Assembly (NCBI GenBank): GCA_038230335.1
Contig: JBBRNL010000001.1
Location: 558,001 to 622,000, forward strand
DNA from: JBBRDU01 sp038230335
GTDB lineage: Bacteria; Verrucomicrobiota; Verrucomicrobiia; Chthoniobacterales; UBA10450
Reading direction: 5' to 3'
DNA: 64,000 bases
Position 1 is the first letter of the stretch; each line of letters starts with the position of its first letter. The notes beneath the pieces are model-generated. The model was not told the DNA's origin. It searched no databases and worked only from the letters and a program-made list of their open reading frames with translations. Positions 40,839 through 49,968 of the stretch are shown piece by piece. The position numbers were made by a program, and so were the translations under genes.

Positions 40839-42677
40839 CTAGGTCGTGTAGCCGAAACGGGCGTCCAGCTGTTTGAGCGCTTCCGCTGCGAAGGCCTGGT
40901 CTTCCTTTGAAAGATAGTCGCGGAAACCGCCCACCTTGCCGCGGCGCACCTTAAAGGACTCGGGATTCGCCACATCGCGGGAGCGCAAGATTTTGGAATC
41001 AAAAACACCGGCTGCTTCAAGTCGTTGCATGTTGCCAAAAGCGGAGAACTCGAGCGCGTAATCGAAGGCCTCGGGGTTGGGTGTGGGTTCTCCGAGGGTG
41101 GCGAGAAGTTCGCGGAAGTGCCGTTCGGGCGCGGTGCGGAGAGATTCATAATGCACGAGCGTGAAGTTCTTGCGATGAGCGAACTCGGCGAACCACCGAT
41201 TCATCGTCTTGATGATGGCATTGATGCCGTAGCGCCGATCGCGCAGAAGATCGCCCGCGCTGGTCTCTTTCAAGTGTTGCGGTGTTTCCTCGGTGCGGTG
41301 AACGAGCTGCATATACAGGGAGACGAAGGCGTCGCGCGGATCGCGCACAAGCAGGATGACGCGGGCGCGCGCGAGTTCGCGCGCGGGCACGAGATATTTC
41401 CCCCGGATGCGATCCCAAAGACGCGCTTTCATTCTTTGTTCGGCGAAATCATGCGAGTAAATGAGCCGCGGGATGCCCGGTTCCTGATATTGGTCGGGGC
41501 GGAGGGTGAAGGGCCGACCGGCCCGTTTGCAGAAGTAGGCGCAGAGGAACGTTCGTACCCAGGTGCGGCCGCTCTTCGGAACGGAAATAACGATGGCGTC
41601 GCCCCCGGATAGTTCGCGCGCTCGGCTGCTAATATTCCAGCGGCTGATCATGCGGTTTCCGGGAGAGGCGGCGGCTTCGCCCGGATTGTGCGCGACATCG
41701 CGCAGAAGTTTGACATATCCCTGGGTGAAAGCGTCCAGGGAATAGCGTTTCTCCACTAATTGCCGGCCGCGTAAGCCGAAGTTTTTTCGCTGCTCGGCAT
41801 TCTCGATCAGACTGCCGATGGTGCGGACCCAGTCTTCCTCCGTGCGGGCGAGAAAGCCGTTCTCGCCCGAGGTGATGATTTCACTATTCACGCCAACATT
41901 GGAGGCGACGACGGCCGTACCGACTCCCATGTATTGCAGAATCTTGTAGCCGCACTTGCCGCGCGTCCAAACCGAATCCCACAGAGGCATGATGCCAACA
42001 TCGAAACTCGAGAGCTGCGCCTGCTCCGTCTCCATACTCCAGGGCTCGTTTTCCACCACGACGCCGTCGAGATGAAGTGGTTTGTCGGAAATCACTTTCA
42101 GCTTCAACCCGGGAAACCGTTGCGTGAGTCGTTTCAGGGCGGGCTGGATATGCCGCAGATAGGGCAGGCCGTCGCTCAGCCCAAGCCAGCCAATCGTTAG
42201 GCCGAGACCATCGGAATGTTCCTTCAAATGATATCTGGTCAGATCGATGGAGGTGGGGAGCACGACGGTTCGTCGTCCGCAGGCTTGCGCGAAGCAGGCC
42301 AGGAAATCGTTGCCCGCCACCACGGCCGAACAAATTTTGACGGTGCGCAGAAATTTGCGGAAGTTTTTTCCGCCGAGAGGTCGCCGATGTTTCTGCTCAC
42401 GGAACATGACCGCGTCATCGAAATCGAAAACGATGCGTGGATTGGCCCGACGCAGGAGGCTGAGCTCGAGAGGCGAAAAGCCGAGAGTCTTGAAAAGCAG
42501 GACAACGTCATGATGGCGGGCTTGCTCGATAATTTTCACCTGGCCGGCCATGCTCGAGCGGCGGGTCGAAAGAACCGTCGCTTCAACCCCGAGTCGGGCA
42601 TAATGGTCGAGGCATTCGCGCAGACGCAATCGCGTGCTGGGCGCGTCTCCGTGTTCGACGATGCAAAGAGCTCGCAT
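40839..42677 (-). CDS. Fusion of a GT4-like glycosyltransferase and a sulfotransferase
   Basis: 612 aa. Residues 1-335 form a GT-B glycosyltransferase with a C-terminal nucleotide-sugar region (DVGIMPLWDSVWTRGKCGYKILQYMGVGTAVVASNVGVNSEII). Residues about 358-612 form a sulfotransferase with the 5' PAPS motif SVPKSGRTWVRTFL (365-378) and the 3' motif ILLVRDPRDAFVSLY (441-455). One uninterrupted frame joins them through a short linker. The ATG at 42677 fits the beginning of the GT fold (MRALCIVEHGDAPSTRLRL). The product probably builds and sulfates a surface glycan. A separate sulfotransferase gene follows by 6 bp. Confidence 0.85.
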   Translation of the reverse strand: MRALCIVEHGDAPSTRLRLRECLDHYARLGVEATVLSTRRSSMAGQVKIIEQARHHDVVLLFKTLGFSPLELSLLRRANPRIVFDFDDAVMFREQKHRRPLGGKNFRKFLRTVKICSAVVAGNDFLACFAQACGRRTVVLPTSIDLTRYHLKEHSDGLGLTIGWLGLSDGLPYLRHIQPALKRLTQRFPGLKLKVISDKPLHLDGVVVENEPWSMETEQAQLSSFDVGIMPLWDSVWTRGKCGYKILQYMGVGTAVVASNVGVNSEIITSGENGFLARTEEDWVRTIGSLIENAEQRKNFGLRGRQLVEKRYSLDAFTQGYVKLLRDVAHNPGEAAASPGNRMISRWNISSRARELSGGDAIVISVPKSGRTWVRTFLCAYFCKRAGRPFTLRPDQYQEPGIPRLIYSHDFAEQRMKARLWDRIRGKYLVPARELARARVILLVRDPRDAFVSLYMQLVHRTEETPQHLKETSAGDLLRDRRYGINAIIKTMNRWFAEFAHRKNFTLVHYESLRTAPERHFRELLATLGEPTPNPEAFDYALEFSAFGNMQRLEAAGVFDSKILRSRDVANPESFKVRRGKVGGFRDYLSKEDQAFAAEALKQLDARFGYTT

Positions 42678-42817
42678 AATGACCGGGGCAATATTGCCGC
42701 CAGTTGTCCCGGGTGAAAGCCGATTCGTCGGATAGCCGCGGAAGCGGCCCTGGTCGTTTGAGTTGGTGGAAGTGAGTGAATATCGTAATTTGCGGCCGCT
42801 CCTTCCCATCCGGCCCC

Positions 42818-44485
42818 ATGCCATCTCAGTCTCAACCCGGCCCCAACGACTTCGCTGCGGGCGACTTGTCGGTCATCAACCGTGCCATTCTCGACACGGC
42901 GCTGGATTGCATCATTTCGATGGATCAAAGCGGCCTAATCCTGGAGTTCAATCCCGCGGCCGAACGTGTTTTCGGCTTTAGCCGATCAGAGGCGATTGGA
43001 CGTGAGTTGGCCGAACTGATTGTGCCGCCGGCGCTCCGTCAAAGTCATCGACGGGGACTCTCGCACTACCTCGCCACCGGGGAGGGGCCAGTGCTCGGCC
43101 GTCGCATTGAGATCAATGCGTTGCGTCGCGATGGATCGGAAATACTGGTCGAGCTGGCTATCACGGCCTTCAAAGTCGAGGGCGTTCCGGTCTTTACCGC
43201 GTACTTGCGCGACATCACGGAGCGGGTGCAAACCGAGAAGAGACGGGCCGCTCAGTATGCAGTGGCAAGCTCTCTCGCAGGCACATGGTCGCTGAGCGAA
43301 GCGAGCCAGCCGGTCCTCGCGGCCATCGCATCATCGAGCGACGATTGGGCTTGCGCGGGTCTTTGGCTCTACGACGACGAAGCGGAGATTTTGCGCTGCG
43401 ATGCGACCTGGGATTCAGGCGAGGAACCCGTGCAAGAATTCGCAACGGCTTCCCGCGCTTTTCAATTTCGAAAAGGCGAAGGCCTGCCCGGGCGTATCTG
43501 GGCGGAAAACAAAGCGATCTGGGTCTCAGACGTAACGCAGGGCACGGAGTTCCCGCGTGCTCCGTTGGCGCGCAAGGCGGAATTACGTGGTGCTTTTGCC
43601 TTTCCCCTCTGCGCTGACGGCAGGGTCAACGGAGTGGTCGAGCTGTTCAGTCGTCATGTCGTGCGACCGGACGACGATCTGCTGCAGATGATGGAGTCGC
43701 TCGGCATTCAGATCGGCTTGTTTGTGGAGCGGCGCCGGATCGAGCGCGAACTCAAGCGGGAGAAGGAAAGTGCGGAATCGGCCAACGCCGCGAAAGACCG
43801 TTTCCTGGCCATGCTCAGTCACGAGTTACGCACGCCGCTCACGCCGGTCCTTATCTGGGCCGGTGGGATGGCCAACGATCCGCAAGTCGCGCCGGAAATC
43901 CAGGAAGGATTAAAGATGATCTGCCGCAATATCGAACTAGAGGCGCGGCTCATTGACGACATGCTCGACTTGACGCGGATCACGCGCGGCAAACTGAAGC
44001 TAAAGCTTGCGCCGGCCGATCTCCACGAGCTGTTGCGTCACGCCATGGACATCGTGCGTAGCGACGTAGAAAATCGTCAGCTGGAATTGACGGTCTCGCT
44101 GGAGGCGACGAACGCGCACGCAATGGTCGATGCTCCGCGCTTGCAGCAGGTGTTCTGGAACGTGCTTCGCAACGCCTGCAAGTTCACGCCGCCGCAGGGG
44201 CGCGTGACGGTGCGTTCGTCCAACGCCGACGAAAAGACGATCGTGATCGAGGTCCGTGATAATGGAATTGGAATCGAGCCGAAATTCCTCGATAAGATTT
44301 TCGATGCCTTTGAACAAGGGGATGTCCGGCGGGAAGGGCTGGGACTGGGATTGGCCATCAGTAAAGCCATTGTGGAGATGCACGCGGGCACGATTGCCGC
44401 GCAAAGTGCCGGCGCCGGGCAGGGCGCGACTTTCAGAATCACGCTACCGATCGTTTTCGCTGGGGAGGCGTCGCGTGGAAATTGA
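42818..44485 (+). CDS. PAS-GAF soluble sensor histidine kinase
   Basis: 555 aa from the ATG at 42818; a GTG at 42776 would add 14 residues. PAS domain (about 20-135: LDCIISMDQSGLILEFNPAAERVFGFSR), GAF domain (about 150-305), HisKA with FLAMLSHELRTPLTPVL (His about 335) and HATPase with NVLRNACKFTPP, DNGIGIEP and GLGLGLAISKAIVEMH. No membrane segment is present, so it senses a cytoplasmic or diffusible signal. It has no receiver partner nearby; 33 bp downstream the ABC-transporter operon begins, suggesting a link. Confidence 0.9.
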   Translation: MPSQSQPGPNDFAAGDLSVINRAILDTALDCIISMDQSGLILEFNPAAERVFGFSRSEAIGRELAELIVPPALRQSHRRGLSHYLATGEGPVLGRRIEINALRRDGSEILVELAITAFKVEGVPVFTAYLRDITERVQTEKRRAAQYAVASSLAGTWSLSEASQPVLAAIASSSDDWACAGLWLYDDEAEILRCDATWDSGEEPVQEFATASRAFQFRKGEGLPGRIWAENKAIWVSDVTQGTEFPRAPLARKAELRGAFAFPLCADGRVNGVVELFSRHVVRPDDDLLQMMESLGIQIGLFVERRRIERELKREKESAESANAAKDRFLAMLSHELRTPLTPVLIWAGGMANDPQVAPEIQEGLKMICRNIELEARLIDDMLDLTRITRGKLKLKLAPADLHELLRHAMDIVRSDVENRQLELTVSLEATNAHAMVDAPRLQQVFWNVLRNACKFTPPQGRVTVRSSNADEKTIVIEVRDNGIGIEPKFLDKIFDAFEQGDVRREGLGLGLAISKAIVEMHAGTIAAQSAGAGQGATFRITLPIVFAGEASRGN

Positions 44486-44518
44486 TTCATCATTGCGATT
44501 AACCAGTTGGTAAAAACC

Positions 44519-45483
44519 ATGACGCGACATCTGCTATTCCTTTCATGTCTCATCTTCGGCGTGGTGCCTGCCGCTCTGGCGGAAGATAAAATCAACATCC
44601 GCTTCGGCCATTTTCCTAATATTACTCACGCGCAGGGAGTGATCGCGCACGCGCTCTCGCGCGCGGGAAAAGGTTGGTACGAGCAGCGTCTGGGCCCGGC
44701 CGTCAGCATCCAGTGGTTTACCTACAACGCGGGACCGTCCGCCCTGGAAGCAATTTTCGCGGGATCGCTCGACCTCACTTACGTGGGGCAGGGCCCGGCT
44801 CTGAACGCCCATTTTAGATCGAATGGTGCGGAGATTCGGATTCTGGGAGGCGCGGCCAACGCCGGCGCGGCCCTCGTGATCAAGCCGGATGGACCCATCA
44901 AAACGGCCGCCGATTTTAAGGGGAAGAAAATCGCGACGCCGCAACTGGCCAATACGCAGGACATTTCCTGCCGCGCCTGGCTGAAAGCGCAAGGTTTCAA
45001 AGTGACGCAGACCGGGGGCGACGTCCTGGTGTTGCCGACGGCCAATCCGGATCAGTTGGGGCTTTTTCAAAGCGGTCGGGTGGATGCCGTTTGGACGGTG
45101 GAACCGTGGGTAACGCGACTCGAACGCGAGGCGAAGGGCAAGGTTTTCCTCGAGGACACAAACGTGATCACAACGTGGCTCGCTTCGAGTGTAAAGTTTC
45201 TCAAGGAGCATCATGATCTGGCCACGAAAATAGCGTCGGCCAACCAGGAACTAACCGATTGGATACAGGGCCACCCGGAGGAAGCGCAAAGGCTGCTGAT
45301 CACTGAGCTGAAAGAAGAAACGAGAACGAATTTCGCGCCGGAGGCGGTCGCGCAAGCCTGGAAGCGGATCAAATTCACGACGGCCGTGCCGCGTGAAATG
45401 GTGGAGAAGGCGGTGCAGGACGGGAAGGCTGCTGGCTTCCTCAAGGGCTCGACGGACACGTCCAAGCTGATCGAGGGACCGTA

Positions 45484-45484
<1 letters not shown>
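44519..45484 (+). CDS. ABC transporter substrate-binding protein, sulfonate/taurine/nitrate type (SsuA-like)
   Basis: 321 aa with a signal peptide (to ALAED). The fold is NMT1/SsuA: RFGHFPNITHAQGVIAHAL, AGPSALEAIFAGSLDLTYVGQGPALNA, VIKPDGPIKTAADFKGKKIATPQLANTQD. The motif PANALEAIFAGSID in relatives indicates sulfonate, taurine or nitrate-like anions; the exact substrate cannot be read. The ATG at 44519 is better than the upstream TTG. The stop overlaps the ATPase start (TAATG). Confidence 0.88.
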
Positions 45485-46307
<823 letters not shown>

Positions 46308-46311
<4 letters not shown>

Positions 46312-47075
46312 GACGCTTTCTTTCCGCGGCCGTCTTCTTCGCCCTGCTGGTTCTGCTGTGGCAGTGGATTTACGACAAGAATTTTTATTCCAAAGTCCTC
46401 GTTCCGTCGCCCGGACAGGTGGGCGAGTACCTGAAGTCTGCCATGGAAGATGGGACGCTCTGGACCGCCACGCTCGTCACCATGCGCCGCCTTCTGAGTG
46501 GTTACTTGATTGGAATCATCGGCGGTATTCCGCTCGGACTCATGACCGCGCGATGGACTTTATTCCGGGACACCGTCGGTGTCTCCGCGCTCGGGCTGCA
46601 AACATTACCGAGCATCTGCTGGGTTCCCATGGCGCTGATCGGATTCGGTCAGACGGAATCAGCTATGTTGTTTGTGGTCGTCATGGGAACGCTCTGGTCC
46701 GTCATTATCGCGACCGAGACGGGGGTGCGAAATGTGCCACCCATCTACCGGCGAGCTGCGCTCACCATGGGTTCCAAGCGCCTGCACATGTGGCTCAAGG
46801 TGATTCTACCTTCCGCTCTTCCCTTTATTGTCAGTGGGATGAAACAGGGATGGGCTTTCGCGTGGCGTTCCCTCATGGCGGCGGAGATATTCGTCACCAT
46901 CCTAACCGGTTTTGGTCTGGGGCAGCTTCTGCAGTTCGGACGCGAGCAGCAGGCCATGGATCAGGTGATTGGGATCATGGTGGTCATCGTCGTGATCGGT
47001 TTGCTCGCGGATAAGATTTTCTTTTCTCCGATCGAAAAATTCCTGCATCGCCGCTGGGGCACGAGTGAGTCATAG
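46308..47075 (+). CDS. ABC transporter permease, SsuC/TauC-like
   Basis: 255 aa with about six helices. The BPD_transp_1 EAA loop reads IYRRAALTMGSKRLHMWLKVILPSALPFIVSGMKQGWAFAWRSLMAAEIF. The start ATG overlaps the ATPase stop by 4 bp. A much longer upstream frame overlaps the ATPase gene and is not used. It completes a binding protein-ATPase-permease importer; the HPr gene follows 2 bp later. Confidence 0.93.
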
Positions 47076-47077
47076 CG

Positions 47078-47368
47078 ATGACAGCGCCTCGAGCGGGCGA
47101 CGAGATCGTCGCGACACGTGAGATTACGATATTAAACGAGTTGGGTTTGCATGCACGGCCGGCCGCGGAGTTTGCGCGGCGGGCCCGGGCTTTTCGCTCG
47201 GACGTGTGGATTGTGAAAGGCGGGCAACGATATTCCGCCGCCAGTTTGATCGAAATTTTGCGCGCGAATCTTGAGCAAGGGGCAACGGCGGTGCTGGAAG
47301 CGAAGGGGCGCGATGCTGAGGCGGCGGTGCAGCGGCTGGCCCAACTGGTAGAGGCATTTAAAGACTAG
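47078..47368 (+). CDS. HPr-family phosphocarrier protein
   Basis: 96 aa. The active-site His 25 is in ELGLHARPAAEF, and Ser 56 in SAASLIEILRAN aligns with the regulatory Ser46 of HPr. HPr passes phosphate from EI to PTS enzymes, or regulates through Ser phosphorylation. It stands 2 bp behind the ABC permease rather than in a pts operon; no EI or EII genes are in the window. In many Verrucomicrobia-like genomes HPr is a regulatory relic, so a regulatory use is possible. Confidence 0.9.
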   Translation: MTAPRAGDEIVATREITILNELGLHARPAAEFARRARAFRSDVWIVKGGQRYSAASLIEILRANLEQGATAVLEAKGRDAEAAVQRLAQLVEAFKD

Positions 47369-47392
47369 GGGTGCGACACGCGCACTGGGTGA

Positions 47393-47411
47393 CGCTTCGC
47401 CGAGCGAAGCG
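47393..47411. terminator. Hairpin between convergent genes
   Basis: CGCTTCGC (47393-47400), loop CGA, GCGAAGCG (47404-47411): an 8-bp perfect stem in the 60-bp gap between HPr and the DUF1460 gene. No T-run on either side, so it could be a bidirectional weak terminator or 3'-end stabiliser. Confidence 0.45.
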
Positions 47412-47428
47412 GCGACAAATCCGAAAAG

Positions 47429-48313
47429 CTACTTTAGCGGTCGCGCCACCAGGATCCCGCTGTCACCCTGGTAGCGGGACAGGTACTTCGAGATCCGGGA
47501 ATCCACCACCACGCGGCCCGAGTTGCCCGGAGAAGAGGCGTGCATGAAATGCAGGCCATCGCTTTGACGCAGGGCCAAACCGACGTGGGCCGTGGAGTAA
47601 AGACCGCCGCGATCGCGTGAAATAATCCCGATGATATCGCCGCTGCGCAGCTTGGCTTCGATTCCGGCGACCTTGTTTTTTGGAATCTGGTAAAGAGGCC
47701 GGGACGAAACGCGAGCTTCCATGCGTGCGAGCGGGCCGAGCAGTGATTTGTTAGCCGCCAGATAGCGATAGTGCCGCCATCCGATCGACATTTCGCGCGC
47801 GGAATGCGAAACACTCGAGCCGCCGAGCTGCGGGGTCAGATCTTGGACGAGGCCGCGTTGTTTGTTATCAGCCAGCCAATCTTCGAGGTAATGGAGGCGA
47901 GAAAGATATTCGCCCGTACACTCGCCGCCGCGGTAACGATCGAGTTCCACGTAGTGGAGCATGCGCTCGGGCGTCCAGTTCGCGTCCGGCTCGTCCAGCA
48001 TGCGAGCGAAAGCGAGAGAGATCTCAAAGAACGTCCAGCAATCCATGCCGGTGAAATTGACTGAGGCCGCTTCAATCCGATTATCGATTTCGAGAGTGAA
48101 GTGTTTGTAGCGCGTGCCGACCAGGGCCTGCCCGACCGCGGCGGTGCGTTCTCCGATTGGGAGGGAAGCCCAGTTATTCGATTTCGCCGAGGAGACAAGA
48201 CGATTGAACTGGTCCTGGCCTTTGAAAACTGTGCCGAAAGGCAGGCGCGCTTCGCTGGCCAGAGCGGTGGCTGCGAGGAGAACGAGGGGAAGAATTAGTT
48301 TCGGAAGGCGCAT
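47429..48313 (-). CDS. DUF1460-family secreted amidase/NlpC-like protein
   Basis: 294 aa with a signal peptide. Key features: FTGMDCWTFFEISLAFARML (catalytic Cys in MDCWTF), YRGGECTGEYLSRLHYLEDWL, RSGDIIGIISRDRGGLYSTAHVGLAL (catalytic His) and FMHASSPGNSGRVVVDSRISKYL. This is the DUF1460 group of papain-like amidases that cut cell-wall or other amide bonds; the substrate is undetermined. It is followed by the cyclo-ligase upstream neighbour on the same strand (49 bp). Confidence 0.85.
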   Translation of the reverse strand: MRLPKLILPLVLLAATALASEARLPFGTVFKGQDQFNRLVSSAKSNNWASLPIGERTAAVGQALVGTRYKHFTLEIDNRIEAASVNFTGMDCWTFFEISLAFARMLDEPDANWTPERMLHYVELDRYRGGECTGEYLSRLHYLEDWLADNKQRGLVQDLTPQLGGSSVSHSAREMSIGWRHYRYLAANKSLLGPLARMEARVSSRPLYQIPKNKVAGIEAKLRSGDIIGIISRDRGGLYSTAHVGLALRQSDGLHFMHASSPGNSGRVVVDSRISKYLSRYQGDSGILVARPLK

Positions 48314-48362
48314 GTGCGCACAACTGAATGCCGAATTGGGGTGGGATCAACCCCCGATCAGC

Positions 48363-48869
48363 TCATCGGCCGGAAGCCGAAGTCACATCCGTGACGACCG
48401 CATTCATAATAATGTCGTGACCTTCCATCGGCACTGTCGGCAAAACTTGAAAGGAGAAACAGATGGCCAGCTTAAAGGCCTTCTCCGCGCGTCCCGCCAG
48501 AAGCCGGTCAAAAATTCCTCCGCCCCGACCAAGCCGATGTTTGTCTTCGGAAAAAGCGAGGCCCGGCACAAGGATGAGGTCGATTTCATCGGGCAGGCGA
48601 AGGTCAGATTCGCTCCGGGCACTTTGCGGGAGAGTGGTGCACGTCACTTTTCGAGCATCGCAGTCGAGTTTCAACGGAGTGATGATCGGTTCGCTCGGCA
48701 GTGGGGAGAAAAGCACGACGCTTTGGGCCTCGTTCCACTCCGTCATTTCAAGGACGCGTTCGCAGATCTCCTCGGAAAGAGATTGGCGGTCTTCCGCCGT
48801 TAATTGGCGCAGTCGTTTGGTCATTTCAGCCCGCAGGGCCGTTTTCTCATCGCTTGGATTTGTATTCAT
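48363..48869 (-). CDS. 5-formyltetrahydrofolate cyclo-ligase
   Basis: 168 aa. MTHFS converts 5-formyl-THF to 5,10-methenyl-THF using ATP. The hallmark LVPGLAFSEDKHRLGRGGGIFDRLLA and the VLFSPLPSEPIIT segment are present. The normal RLGYGGGYYDR is changed to RLGRGGGIFDR, so the substrate loop is mildly divergent. The protein is slightly shorter than usual. The start ATG lies 51 bp from the candidate start of the divergent MBL gene. Confidence 0.88.
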   Translation of the reverse strand: MNTNPSDEKTALRAEMTKRLRQLTAEDRQSLSEEICERVLEMTEWNEAQSVVLFSPLPSEPIITPLKLDCDARKVTCTTLPQSARSESDLRLPDEIDLILVPGLAFSEDKHRLGRGGGIFDRLLAGRAEKAFKLAICFSFQVLPTVPMEGHDIIMNAVVTDVTSASGR

Positions 48870-48920
48870 CGGCGCGAAACCCTTTGCTTCAAGGACGGTA
48901 GTTTATATCGTTCCGCGCAA

Positions 48921-49877
48921 GTGCCGATTCCTTTTTCGAAAAAGAGTCGACGAAATGTCGTTCGACAGACGCCCGAGAATGAGGCGCGGAACAAGAAATC
49001 GACCCGGGTGCGCCTGCGGCCGAAGTCTGACTGGCACAAGCGGAATTACCTCACGAGCGTCCTGATTCCATCCCTTTTTACGAAGCGATCGGGAGATTAT
49101 GAGCCTCCGCAATTTCCTAAACTGCGGGCCGGCGAGATCTGTATCACATGGATTGGGCACGCCTCTTTTCTGATCCAGACACATGAGGTTAACGTCCTGA
49201 TCGATCCAAACTGGTCGAAGTGGCTCAAGGTGATCAAGCGACTTAAACAGCCCGGATTCGAGATCCATCATCTCCCGGAGATCGATTTCGTGCTCGTGAC
49301 CCATGCGCATTTCGATCATCTCGATCGTCGCACGTTGCGTCGCGTCGCGGCGGACCAGCCGATTGTAGTGCCGATCGGGGTGGGGAATCTGGTCCACGAT
49401 CTCGGGTTTCAAATCGTTCATGAGCTCGACTACTGGCAGACCGTGAAACTGGGAGCGATCGAGGTGTCGCTGACGCCTTGTTATCATTGGGGCGCGCGGT
49501 TCCTGGCGGATTTGCACCGCGGTTTCGGCGGATTTGCCGTCAAGATTGAAGGACGAACCCTTTTTCATTGCGGCGACAGTGCATTTTTCCCTGGTTTCAG
49601 GGAGATCGGCGAGAATTACAAGATTGATATCGCGCTGTTGCCGATCGGGGCGTATGACGCGCCCACTGGCCGGGAAGTGCATATGAACCCGGAAGAAGCG
49701 GTGCGCGCGTTTACCGAGCTGGGTGCTCAAACCCTGGTGCCCATGCATTACGGAACTTTCCGCCTTGGCTATGAACCGATGGATGAGCCGTTGCAGAGAT
49801 TACTGGCGGCGGCGGGCCATCACGGCATCGGGGACAGGGTATTGGTGATGACCGAAGGGAAGCCGGTCGTCTTATAA
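48921..49877 (+). CDS. MBL-fold metallohydrolase (UlaG / NAPE-PLD-like)
   Basis: 318 aa with the chosen GTG start. Metal-binding motifs: THAHFDHLD, YHWGARF, HCGDSAFFPGF (bridging Asp) and MHYGTFRLG. ITWIGHASFLIQTHEVNVLIDP is typical of the L-ascorbate-6-phosphate lactonase/NAPE-PLD-like group, which cleaves phosphodiester or lactone bonds. The start is uncertain: the frame stays open upstream into the divergent cyclo-ligase gene, and GTG at 48921 is the first plausible start that avoids the overlap, though without a clear ribosome binding site. Confidence 0.82.
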   Translation: MPIPFSKKSRRNVVRQTPENEARNKKSTRVRLRPKSDWHKRNYLTSVLIPSLFTKRSGDYEPPQFPKLRAGEICITWIGHASFLIQTHEVNVLIDPNWSKWLKVIKRLKQPGFEIHHLPEIDFVLVTHAHFDHLDRRTLRRVAADQPIVVPIGVGNLVHDLGFQIVHELDYWQTVKLGAIEVSLTPCYHWGARFLADLHRGFGGFAVKIEGRTLFHCGDSAFFPGFREIGENYKIDIALLPIGAYDAPTGREVHMNPEEAVRAFTELGAQTLVPMHYGTFRLGYEPMDEPLQRLLAAAGHHGIGDRVLVMTEGKPVVL

Positions 49878-49883
49878 GATGGG

Positions 49884-49960
49884 GAAAACGTCCAACGCCC
49901 AACGCTCAACGCCCAACGCTCAAATCAGAGAGCAAAGCTGGTTGCGCGTTGGGTGTTGAG
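49884..49960. repeat. Heptamer inverted repeat, compact (cargo-free) copy
   Basis: GAAAACG is followed by heptamers TCCAACG, CCCAACG, CTCAACG, CCCAACG, CTCAAAT. A 15-bp right arm GCGTTGGGTGTTGAG (49946-49960) pairs with CTCAACGCCCAACGC (49905-49919) with one G-T pair, around a 26-nt loop. The same GAAAACG plus YYCAACG array occurs at 57777-57818 and, inverted, at 58268-58302. It lies between the MBL gene and the next gene and ends 8 bp before that start codon. Confidence 0.85.
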
Positions 49961-49968
49961 GTTGATCT

